A stretch of 64,000 nt of DNA, taken from NCBI GenBank assembly GCA_002633005.1, contig NMRA01000072.1, positions 795,957 through 859,956 of the forward strand. The letters are read 5' to 3'. The DNA comes from Phoronis australis. Lineage: Eukaryota > Phoronida > Phoronidae. Below are positions 21,639-31,457 of this stretch, piece by piece. The position numbers and the translations under genes were made by a program. Position 1 is the first letter of the stretch, and every line of letters starts with the position of its first letter. The notes under the pieces were generated by a model. The model saw only the letters and a list, made by a program, of their open reading frames with translations, had not been told where the DNA came from and did no database searches.

Positions 21639-23351
21639 TCAGCTGTGTTGCTGACATTTCGCAGCGCCACCATTGTAATGTTCACTTACACTTCCCTTAA
21701 TGACATTTTTGCACACGAAACAAAATTGAGTTTTACAGTTCCAACATTTCATATGGTTGTTCCTGTTTTGCTTTTGGCTTCTTTGTTTACAGTTTGGACA
21801 AGCGGTCAGTTGATCTTGTACGTTGGGATTCTCTGCCAGCGCTAATCTTATTCGAATCGCTTCCTCATGCACTGGCCGTTCCACTCGAGGTCTGGGAATA
21901 TGATTAGGGTCATGATCAATCAAAAACAAATCACATTTAGTTGAATTGAAGTGTTCATAACCAGGAATTGACTGCCCACAAAGCCAGCACATTATTGCTG
22001 AACACTGAGTGCAGACCATTTTATTGCACCCACCATCCTTTGTTATCGGAGCACGACACTTTGGACAGGGCTTGGAAATTTTCTTCAATTCTTTTTCAGA
22101 TTTTATAATTTCAAGATATCTCAAAGTCTTGAGCTTATCTTCCCCCCTTTGTTGTGTATTTTCCATTTTGGCAGACACAACTTCCTCTAGAGTCTTACAT
22201 GGTTCACCTTGATGATAGACGTTCCGGCACAGAGAGCAAAATGTATAGGTGCAGTATGCACAGTGTGCCTGACTGGATACATTGTCATCATGTACAACCG
22301 GTTGGTTACAACGTGGACACCACTGAATGTCAGACATAGTGTTGAGAGTTTTTTGCAGCAGCAAAGACTCCCATCGTCTGTACTCATCTTCCTGAAGAAC
22401 AGCACGCAGAAAGCTGGCAGGAAGGTAGGTTTTGCAATCTGGATCAGGGCACAGAAGATATTGAACTGTTCCATCCTTAATGTGCACTTGACAATAATGA
22501 GTCAAGCACTCATAGCAGAAATGATGGCCACATGCGTCAATTCGAAAGCATTCAGCACCAAGTCGTTCATCCAGGCATATGCAGCAGGTCTGGTAGGATT
22601 GCCTAAAGTTCTCCATTTCTTTATCCGAATTATGCTCTATAAGTTTCTCCATCACATTTACCACATCACCACACAGGGGCACGGCTCTTGAGTCTAGCTC
22701 ATCATCGTCAACACTCATGCTTGATTCGATCTCTACAACACTTTGACATCCTAGAAATCTAACAGCTTCGTTTTCTAACCAATCACACCATGCAAAGATC
22801 ACCGGGTTCCCCACATTCTCTTCCCAAATACGATCAAGTTCTTTACAAAGTGACGAAAGCTGTAGCCCATCCAACCAGTTACAAGACAGTTTAAATAAAG
22901 GGGCAGAGTCTGAGGGATAGGTACATGGCAGAGTGATGTACAACTCAAAAGGTGACAGATGTTTCAATTTCATAGATGAAGTCCAGTTCCTTCCCGATTG
23001 TGATCTGTTGAAGCTGGGATGGGGACTGCCCCCACTCCGACTGCATGTGTTGGGTCCATGTTTATCTACTGACATTTGTACTTGTTCGCCTTGGACAGAC
23101 AGGTAAGGTAATGAAATGTTCACAGTAACACCGTCCTGGAAACGCACGTCAATTGCAACATAAAGTCTACACTGCAAGTCCAAGTTCGTACAACCTCCAT
23201 TTTCAGATATTTGAGGACAGAGCGGTCTCTGTAGAACCTTGAAACGATTGGTCTCTTCAAATATCGACTCCAGGGCGGTGACTTCGTCTTCTTGTTCGAC
23301 CAGGGAATTATCAATCATTGCACTACCATGCCCCTCGCCCAGGCCTGTCAT
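21639..23351 (-). CDS. RNF14: E3 ubiquitin-protein ligase RNF14 (RBR family)
   Basis: One uninterrupted frame of 570 residues. RBR ligases take ubiquitin from an E2 onto a RING2 cysteine before passing it to substrate. Residues about 12-200 form an RWD domain (start 'EQEDEVTALESIFEE', 'YITLPCTYPSDSAPLF'). RING1 spans C256/C257-C306 ('CCICLDERLGAECF', 'CGHHFCYECL'). IBR spans about 345-385. RING2 runs about 429-458 with 'GGCNKMVC', placing the likely catalytic cysteine at C442. After RING2 comes a further zinc-like block, 518-566 (CPNCKQ, H533, CWNC, CFVC, H558, C566). I believe human RNF14 (474 residues) lacks it. A second in-frame Met at residue 12 better fits the usual N-terminus. The absence of introns contrasts with the neighbouring genes. 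Confidence 0.95.
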   Translation of the reverse strand: MTGLGEGHGSAMIDNSLVEQEDEVTALESIFEETNRFKVLQRPLCPQISENGGCTNLDLQCRLYVAIDVRFQDGVTVNISLPYLSVQGEQVQMSVDKHGPNTCSRSGGSPHPSFNRSQSGRNWTSSMKLKHLSPFELYITLPCTYPSDSAPLFKLSCNWLDGLQLSSLCKELDRIWEENVGNPVIFAWCDWLENEAVRFLGCQSVVEIESSMSVDDDELDSRAVPLCGDVVNVMEKLIEHNSDKEMENFRQSYQTCCICLDERLGAECFRIDACGHHFCYECLTHYCQVHIKDGTVQYLLCPDPDCKTYLPASFLRAVLQEDEYRRWESLLLQKTLNTMSDIQWCPRCNQPVVHDDNVSSQAHCAYCTYTFCSLCRNVYHQGEPCKTLEEVVSAKMENTQQRGEDKLKTLRYLEIIKSEKELKKISKPCPKCRAPITKDGGCNKMVCTQCSAIMCWLCGQSIPGYEHFNSTKCDLFLIDHDPNHIPRPRVERPVHEEAIRIRLALAENPNVQDQLTACPNCKQRSQKQNRNNHMKCWNCKTQFCFVCKNVIKGSVSEHYNGGAAKCQQHS

Positions 23352-23470
23352 TATTAGGGTGCAACTCTAGCAAGTTTGACGACTGCGTTGACTTATTTAG
23401 AGTGATTTGTAAGTCTCTGGTAATATTTTACAATTGTTGTGAAACAGGAAGTGACCTTGACTACAGTGTA

Positions 23471-23486
23471 TGGTGCCATCTGGTGG
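23471..23486 (-). promoter_or_regulatory. full-consensus CTCF binding site upstream of RNF14
   Basis: Read on the minus strand the sequence is CCACCAGATGGCACCA, which satisfies all 16 positions of the vertebrate CTCF consensus CCASYAGRKGGCRSYV. It lies 120 bp upstream of the RNF14 start codon, in a promoter-like position. Binding is inferred from the motif and from the conserved fingers of the CTCF encoded in this window. Confidence 0.6.
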
Positions 23487-23518
23487 GATTATTCTTGTTG
23501 AAAATTGCGGTAGACGGG

Positions 23519-24690
23519 CACACCTGGCAATAGGTGAACGTTAATTAATTGTTGTTAACGGCCTGAATTAATCATTAACGGCGTTAACTAATTACAAACG
23601 GCGTAAATTAATTATTTAGGGCGTAAGTTAATTATCTGCGACGCAAATTAACTTTTAACAGCGTAAAGAATGAAATTACGCCGTTAAAAGTTAATTTTCA
23701 CCGTTAAAGGTTAATTTGTGCCGTTAATAGTAAGCTTATACCTCTAACAATAATTTACTTTCCCACATAATTTACGTGCGTAACGTTCACCTTTGTGCCT
23801 ATCCGTCCCCGACGCTTTTTTGACATTTGAGGGGAGAGGAAGGGGACAGTTAACAAAAACTGAGTACGTATGTTTCAACAAAATTCCAAGTGAAATGGTT
23901 ACCTTTAGGCCTGTTGTGGCTCGGCATGTGAGGAGCCGAAGGTGGGGGTATTTTAAATTTCACTTTAATAGGGCCATTTTTGAAAGGATTCGAAGGGTGG
24001 GGTTTAGGGGTCGTTGGTTTGCAGATTTGGGGGCTTTTTCAAGAGCAACTGCCAACTGTTCTAAGAGCTGAAAATTTATCACTGTAAAGTTGTAATGTAA
24101 ACTGTATTATGAGGCCAAAGCCTGNACGGCGTTAATTAATTACAAACGGCGTAAATTGACTTTTAACGGCGAAAATTAATTATTTAGGGCGTAAGTTAAT
24201 TATCTGCGACGCAAATTAACTTTTAACAGCGTAAAGAATGAAATTACGCCATTAAAAGTTAATTTTCACCGTTAAAGGTTAATTTGTGCCGTTAATAGTA
24301 AGCTTATACCTCTAACAATAATTTAATTTCCCACATAATTTACATGCGTAACGTTCACCTTTGTGCCTATCCGTCCCCGACGCTTTTTTGACATTTGAGG
24401 GGAGGAAGGGGACAGTTAACAAAAACTGAGTACGTATGTTTCAACAAAATTCCAAGTGAAATGGTTACCTTTAGGCCTGTTGTGGCTCGGCATGTGAGGA
24501 GCCGAAGGTGGGGGTATTTTAAATTTCACTTTAATAGGGTCATTTTTGAAAGGATTCGAAGGGTGGGGTTTAGGGGTCGTTGGTTTGCAGATTTGGGGGC
24601 TTTTTCAAGAGCAACTGCCAACTGTTCTAAGAGCTGAAAATTTATCACTGTAAAGTTGTAATGTAAACTGTATTATGAGGCCAAAGCCTA
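23519..24690. repeat. AT-rich GGCGTTAATTAATT element in two tandem copies
   Basis: Copy 1 (23578-24124) and copy 2 (24126-24688) are nearly identical apart from a roughly 20-bp insertion near the start of copy 2. Each has a head of repeated GGCGTAAATTAATTA units, followed by the same units inverted (TTAATTTNCGCCGTTAA). A ~270-bp frame-bearing tail then ends 'GAGGCCAAAGCCT'. Copy 2 continues into ACATACAATAAACATTTTTA, like a poly(A)-bearing 3' end. The junction is a single n at 24125. AGGTGAACGTTA and TAACGTTCACCT flank the head of copy 1 as an inverted pair. The two open frames (for example 24395-24637) have no recognisable domain. Confidence 0.75.
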
Positions 24691-24699
24691 CATACAATA

Positions 24700-26000
24700 A
24701 ACATTTTTATTCTGATTCAAAAACACCTAACATATAGGCGTACTCGCCATGTTTAACTTAATTTCTGGGGACTGCCCGCCTGTGTACTATATACCCCAGA
24801 ATTTCCCGTTGATTTCACCGACAGACTAGACTAGAACGGTAATTATGAATTCATGTGATTTTTTTCTATTTTCACTACTTAATTTTTTTGAATCATTTTT
24901 GTTCAATTTTTGTCTTACTGTTTGGATAAAATTCGCTCAGTGGTTTCACGCTGTGACTAAGCTACTAACGACGACATCAATATACGTCAACTTTCGTGCT
25001 TACTAAATTATCCGTCAGTTTTAGAGATTTTACGAAGTCCTCCCAACTATAAGGAAAGGTTTTTACGGATTTTTCAGATGTGCATGACAGTCCGAGATCC
25101 AAACCATTGCACCATGATCTTTACGTAGAATATAATAATCTTATGCATTTCGCTCATAACGACACTTAGAATTTCACAAATCCACTGACATGCGCATATA
25201 ACAATTGTGAAAAAAATAACAAAAGAAAAGACTTGAACCTGAAATTGAAAAATGACTTCAAGAAAATACTAGATCTCTTGATAAGTGGCCTCATTACGTG
25301 TAGACTATGACCTACATTCCGCCCTCTACCGCGTATTAAAACACAATTTATCATAACATCACCAATCAACGTTACTATACGCTTTGCCAGAGCAAGTGTG
25401 TGGCATACACTTCCTCGAAGTTTTTCCCATAACACGGTCGTTTTGTCATTTTCGATTTTCACATTTATTCGATCACGGCTACTGGACTACATTTTACAAC
25501 AGTATAAAAAATAACAGATAAAGATCTTTACAAACAGTGTGCCATACATGATACCATCAAACAACTAATTTCAATTTAGACCACTTACTGTTATGACATA
25601 TGTTTTGTCTCCCTTTGATCCTAACTCACATAAGAGGTGATTTTAGGCCTTAGAGAGAACTGCCAATTTATTATACATGAGTTGACCAGCAGGCTTGGCT
25701 CAACAAGGCGCATTGTCATGGGCATGTCGATCTCAGCTATAAGAACTGTCCGTTCTCTCAAAGTTTAATGAAACCACTATTCACTGATCTGAGTAAGGTA
25801 GAACAGCTCTCAGTTTTCCGAGCTATACTTTTATAAACGGTAAGTGATCTTGTGTCTTTGATATGGGACGAGGGCAGTTTACAGCACTTGCTCTTGTAAC
25901 TGACAAAAATAAGCTTACATGATAAGCTTACACGGCAGCAACATAAGTCGATCAATACTGAGTGCATACCGTAGTACGCAGTAGATACATAATCTAGACC
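24700..26000. other. intergenic, no gene recognised
   Basis: AT-rich sequence with short frames only and no exon border I would trust. Confidence 0.45.
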
Positions 26001-26006
26001 CTACTT

Positions 26007-26302
26007 CTACCAGCCAACCAATGTCACCGTTTTTATATTGCTTTCTTGACTTGGCAGATGGCAAATGGGTTCGTTTAGATACGAAAGTGGCTGATGCAGC
26101 TTGTCTTGAAATTTTACTTGCGCGCGCAATAGTTTTTCACTAGTTGTAACGGTTATAATTCTTAATTTTCCATCAGCACAGGTCCCAGGATACGTCGCTA
26201 TTCCGTTGCGTGCTTTTTCACAGAACCTTTGAGCCCCTTCATGAAGTAAAAAGATGGAACCGTCACACAGGCCGAAATAAATATGGTTGATCCAAGAATC
26301 CA
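26007..26302 (-). CDS. candidate 3'-terminal exon of an unidentified gene
   Basis: A minus-strand frame follows a good acceptor (TTTTATTTCAG at 26313-26303) and ends in TAG at 26007. The roughly 98 residues begin '(V)DSWINHIYFGLCDGSIFLL' and include 'GIATYPGTCADGKLRIITV', with balanced composition and four cysteines. I do not recognise the family. The frame needs a preceding exon ending in phase 1, which I could not identify. It could equally be a chance frame. Confidence 0.3.
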
Positions 26303-27423
26303 CTGAAATAAAATACATGGCTGAATTCATATAGCAAGACAGATACGTATTAGCCGAAACTGATCGGTGTTGTATTAACTTGAGTTCACTGCAAACCTGA
26401 GGTGCTTCCGTAAACGTAAAACCCTCGCAAGCAATTTATTCTCGTGCAAAATCATCGCTTGCATATATCTATAGGTCCTAGCATCTAGAGCCTCGGAAAC
26501 AGTCACATTTGTGCACTCTCATCGACCAACCAGTCGCTATAATTGCTTGTGCGAATTAGATCCCGGCCGAGCGTATGCTAAACAACCACCTTTCTTTCAC
26601 TCACATAATTTTATGTAGTCTTACTTTTTAATTGCGAGTTCCTTGCATTTATAAAATTTTAACGCAACAACGAGCTCACCGTTGTGCGTCCGGTCGTGAC
26701 CCATGACGGCCGACTTGAGTGCCGAAAAAGTGAAAGCGAACGTATGGGGAGTAAGTGAGTCGTCCAAGGTATTTTGTAAGAGTGAAATTTCGCAACTCGG
26801 ACGTCAAACTTGACCAGGGTTCCTATTCAGACCCTTAATCATTTATAACAGACCCTCCAGGCCAAATGAGTTGGCTTCACACGTTCCACCGGACGGTTCT
26901 GGGGGATGTCAGCGTGAATCATCATGAACCATTTTAGTAAAACCGGAGTTACGATTCTCCCTTGAGTTGAGACTTGCCGTACAACCTTTCAGACAGCCCC
27001 AGAGCCCCGTTGCAAAAATGTTACACGCTGTAGTGAAAAACATTGACATGACCGTGTCAATTGAGAGCCGCTTTTGCCGGAGAGTTCTGACGTCTTACAA
27101 GAATCGGACAATTAGCCGAAAATTTTTGAAACCCAACTTGCTAAAATCTTACGGAAAAACATTTCTATGAAAATTTAATGCTAACAAATCCGTTTGCGAA
27201 AGGTGTTAGTAATTTTCTTATATGTATTGTCTACATACAATGAGCGAGCTGAATTTTTAGAAGCAGCCCCGGTTGCCTCGGTCCCTCGGCAGTATAGCAC
27301 AAACAACCCGCCTCCCCCTTTTTGCTGGTAGGCCAACTTCGTGTAGCGATCGCCCCGAATGACAAACGCAGCAAGCCTCCTGAAACCACAGTTAAATTAG
27401 GCACAACCCTGACTCTCTCATAA

Positions 27424-27486
27424 ATGGGCGGCGCACCAAGAGGGCTGGGGGGGGGGGAGACTTTTTTCAGTGCTCGGCTAGCGCCC
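27424..27486 (+). mobile_element. CATGGGCGGCGC element, copy 2 (degenerate)
   Basis: Begins ATGGGCGGCGCACCA and contains ACTTTTTTCAGTGCT, ending GCGCCCAT. The centre is altered by a long G-run. It lies 7 bp from copy 3 in the same orientation. Confidence 0.65.
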
Positions 27487-27493
27487 ATAGACC

Positions 27494-27560
27494 ATGGGCG
27501 GTGCACCACAGGGGGGCCGCTGGGGGCTATAGCCCTCCACTTTTTTCAGTGTTTCGCTTC
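27494..27560 (+). mobile_element. CATGGGCGGCGC element, copy 3
   Basis: Begins CATGGGCGGTGCACCA, with core GGGGGCTATAGCCCTCCACT and TTTTTTCAGTG. The right inverted terminus is eroded. Confidence 0.7.
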
Positions 27561-27905
27561 ACGTGTCTTTGGTGGAAGGGCAGGGGTGTCCCAAAGGAAA
27601 TACCTGGGTATCTCTGAAACCGGGAAAATAGGTAGCTGACATAATCTGACGAACACACTCATTGCGCGAGACAATGGCACTTGAGCTCCCGATCATCACC
27701 AGCATTTCGACTCGCCGGGGTTCCGGTCGCCACGGCGACCGTTTTCCCACTCTGAACTAAACCCGAGCCAGCAAGGACAAAGTTGGCACACGTCCCTACA
27801 AATCTCTCAAATATGAGCTTCGCCCCACCGGTAACAACTCCATATGCCAATTGAAGCGTCAGAAATTGAAAGAAACATGAAAGGACAACTCTTACGGATG
27901 CCTAC

Positions 27906-28025
27906 CTTCCGAGAGGCATTGCCCCGTGGTGGACCCGAAATCAGAAGAGTACTGCGGTACACTCTTGGTACAATCTGTCCATAGAACGCTCTCCGTAAAA
28001 TCAGTTGTCTTACAAGCATGGTCAC
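27906..28025 (-). CDS. candidate first exon with presequence-like N-terminus
   Basis: Minus-strand ATG at 28025 encodes M-T-M-L-V-R-Q-L-I-L-R-R-A-F-Y followed by more Arg/Ser/hydrophobic residues and no acidic residue, then AAG|GTAGGC, an acceptable donor. The arginine-rich, acid-free start looks like a mitochondrial targeting sequence. No following exon could be joined with confidence. The frame at 26007-26302 lies on the same strand but in a different phase. Low certainty. Confidence 0.22.
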
Positions 28026-28464
28026 TCAAATTTGAAAAGTGATGAACAATAGAGTTGTGTTACCGCGACTGACGTGTTTTACCGCACGTAGACTGTGTGA
28101 CATTATATGTTAATGAAGCTTGAAGCTTGAATTTATGGATGGCGATATAGAGGTCATGTGATTTGAAGGAACAGTCTCTGGACGGCTTTTGTTTCGTTTC
28201 ACAGGCTGAACACAGTCAGTCCTGAACGTTGTTCATCAGATTTTAAAATATTTCGTCTGATAACTAAGTGTTAAAATAGTTCTTATTATGGGCGGAAACC
28301 AGATGGACCAAAGTGATCGGTAAAGGGAGGTAAACGAACTAAACCCTGGAAGTAAAGCGTTCGCACCTCGTTAAAGTAGAAAAGTCCAACGTAAAAATCT
28401 CTAGTTCGACATCTACCCGCAGACACGGATTCAGAAGGGGGAGGGGCCAGTTACTTATGTCCAG

Positions 28465-28841
28465 TGGCCGGTTCCATGAAACAGTCCCAATAGCTAGGTA
28501 TGATTATGTTCCCTTTAACGCCATTTGCAGACTTGGTTTAGCCTACTCATTCTTTTCTACTTTTTTTCCTTTTCACGACACGTGAAAACCGAGTCCTCAT
28601 TTCAATGCAAATAAATAGGGACAAAGTCCTTAAATTGGGGGCATTGCATGAAAAGGTCCCTATCTTCAAAGTATTAAGAATTCAATGCAGTTTACTCGCC
28701 ATAGGTATCAGAGCTCAAACTTGACATAGAAATGAATATATAATTGCAGAAGAAAGAACAGTGTTTGCACGAAGTCCACAAATAACCGGAAAAATTAGGG
28801 AACATGGTCAAGACCCTATTGGGACTGCTTGCAACCGGCCA
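28465..28841. mobile_element. ~377-bp element with ~28-bp terminal inverted repeats
   Basis: The left end, TGGCCGGTTCCATGAAACAGTCCCAATAG, and the inverse of the right end, TGGCCGGTTGCAAGCAGTCCCAATAGGG, are imperfect inverted repeats. The interior codes for nothing recognisable, so this looks like a non-autonomous DNA transposon. A phrase related to the terminus (GCATGAAGCAGTCCCAAATAG) occurs near 1208. Confidence 0.65.
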
Positions 28842-29201
28842 AAGATGTCCGAATCTTGTGTGCAGTCACTCAATGTTGCTGAACCCAGCGCCTCCTGTTG
28901 ATGCACTGTGAGAATGTTGTATCCAGCGCACCCACAAAAATGCGAGTTTTAAGTACAAGTACAATGGCGTCAAGCTACAAGTATATTTAAATACTTTTAA
29001 AAAACACGGCAGTCATTTGATCATAGAACTCGCCAGATTTATGATCAGACCAAGTTACCAAATGAATGTCTACATAAAAACAATCAAGAACGAACACTTG
29101 GAAGGTAGAGGAGCATTTTTTGATAATAAAGCCCATAATGCAACCACTGGCAGCATTTTTTAAAATCAAACAACAAATCGAGAGAATTCTGGACATGATA
29201 C

Positions 29202-29361
29202 CAACGGCGGATCCAGGATTATGAGTTAGGGGGGCTAGGACACAGTATTAGCCAGGATTTTGCCAGTCAGGCATTCGTACCCCCGAATTGCTAAATGGAA
29301 TCTGGGAGAAGTTTAGGGGAGGGCTGTGGCCCCCTTGTCCCCCACCCTAAATCCGCCATTG
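29202..29361 (+). mobile_element. short TIR element, CAGGGGCGGATCC family, copy 3
   Basis: Begins CAACGGCGGATCCAGGATT and ends CTAAATCCGCCATTG, sharing 'TAGCCAGGATTTTGCC', 'CCCCCGAATTGC' and 'AAATGGAATCTGGGAGAA' with the other copies. GATA is shared by both flanks, but no full target duplication is clear. Confidence 0.7.
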
Positions 29362-31457
29362 GATAAAACAAAGAAGACAAATTCAACAAACATATTTTAT
29401 TATTTCAGAAATACATGTTTTAGTGACATTACAAAACCAGTACAATTACACTGTGAATAATTTTTTTGAAGTAAATTACTATTGCAGATTTCAAATTTCA
29501 ATGCTATAATTTCATGTCAAAGCAGTTGGCTACAACAAATAGCCAACAACAAATGGTGCAGAAATATTGATGGATCCCAAATATACGAAATAACGACTTA
29601 TCACCTTGGGTACGGAGGTGCCACTGGGCCTTTATCATATTTAATGTTATTCAAAAATTTAAATTACAATCTATATTCAAAATACAAAAGCTTCAAACTC
29701 TGATAAAACAAGTTTGAGAAGGTTCAACAGGCCAAAACTCTCATCTGTGAGCTCTGTCGGGAACAAAGTACAGTGAAAAGAATCGCAGTAAATTACAAAA
29801 GTAATCCACAGACAGAATACAGTTTCCCCGTCAAGACAACTAATTCAGTACACAGGAAAAATGATGGGTAATGACTATTAAGGAGGTGCAAAATTGTAAT
29901 CACAGAAGAGCTAAGCCACCTTGCTATAGTTCCTGCTAATGCCCCTTCATTTTCGGTCATAAGCAAAGTCTACTCCGACAATGAATTCGGTTTTCACCAA
30001 GCCATCTGATAATGACGGGAATTCTGGCACATTTTTGTCTGAATACTTTTGGCGTGTTCTGTAGAATGACTAACTCGCCTTATTTCACAACTTGGATTAC
30101 TACCAACAAATGCATAACCAAAGCAAGATATGGATCACCACTCGACATTCTGTTCCATTCTCTGCCTGACATTAGTAGCGAGACGGACCACACGCAAACT
30201 GGCTTTAACGACGAACTTCATTAGGAAATTTGTACACAGAAAACGAAGCTGGAAAATCAGCAGCAGAAGAAAAAGATGACCAATCACACATCATTGATTT
30301 CATAACTCTGCAACTTCTATAACGGCCCTTGACAACTGTTATGATTTGAAGAATGACAGAGGAAACTAAGAATAAAATGCTCAAAAACACAAACTTGTAA
30401 ATTAATCTGCAACAAATCCTTTTCAGCGAAACTGAAGGCTACATAATCCAACCCCACGCAATGACACATCAGAAACCAACCCTTATTACAAACCAAAGTG
30501 AACCAGCAATCAGCACATGTATCGAACAATCAAACAACCTAAAATGTAAAGCACAATATTAGAACGGCATTTTTCGCAGCTGTTCATTATATTTTCAAAA
30601 TGATTTACAAAAGCATTCGAGTGCATTTAGCCTTTAGGCCTATGATCAAAATAATGAGTTTTTAAAAAGTATTTAACATACCGGCGCATGCACCTAAACT
30701 TCAGTATTAGACACTAACAGGCATCCCCTGTATGCATATATGTCCCAAACAAAAAACTTTGAAATCTCACCACAATAGGACACAGTATGGCAATCAAGTG
30801 ATATTTTATTACCATTTTTCCGCGAATTGTAGCACCAAATTAAACGATTTTCCATGTCCATGTTTTGTACCCATCAGAAACTTGAAAAATTGTGGGCATT
30901 CACAATATTAGCACAAGTTAAAAAGGACATTTTTGGCAATTATTTTTGTCCAAAAGTCGTGAGATTTTACTGTATGCTGTCCCTTATTACGAGTTAATGC
31001 TTTCATAGTTGACTAATATTGAAGTGAAATCATTTTGACATCTGTAACTGTAACACAACCTTCACGATATATTTTGCATACTGGCACATACAGTACACGC
31101 ATAGCTTCACATACAGGAGGACTGGGTCCAAACACATATAACTATGGTAGCAGTTGCTTGTCTGTGATATTTACATATGTACAAACTATCTACAGCTTAG
31201 AAAACAGGAATCAACAGATATCTATGCAACATATCCCAAAGAGTTAAAGATTTCAATAACTTTTGTGGTACAAACAAAAATGGAAATATTTTACATACTT
31301 ACGGTTTAGGTCTGTGTGTGAAAACTAATAAAGGTCTATTTTTGTGTGAATAGATGAAGGCAAGTGGAAATGGAACCATACATATAACCTGGTATTGATA
31401 AATGCACTCCTGGCTAGTAAATAAATATTTACACCATCAGCATGCCGGCCCACTCTG
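29362..31457. other. downstream flank of the E2F gene
   Basis: No protein-coding exon supported. Part of it must be the E2F 3' UTR (minus strand). The first AATAAA on that strand beyond the stop appears as TTTATT at about 30803-30808, which would give a 3' UTR of roughly 650 bp. That is an inference from the signal alone. Confidence 0.4.

Noticed and set aside
22209-22691. 160-residue plus-strand frame
   Set aside because: Antisense shadow of RNF14; regular Cys/Gly codons keep the opposite frame open.
24395-24637. 80-residue frame present in both copies of the tandem element
   Set aside because: Conserved only because the copies are nearly identical; no domain and no independent conservation.
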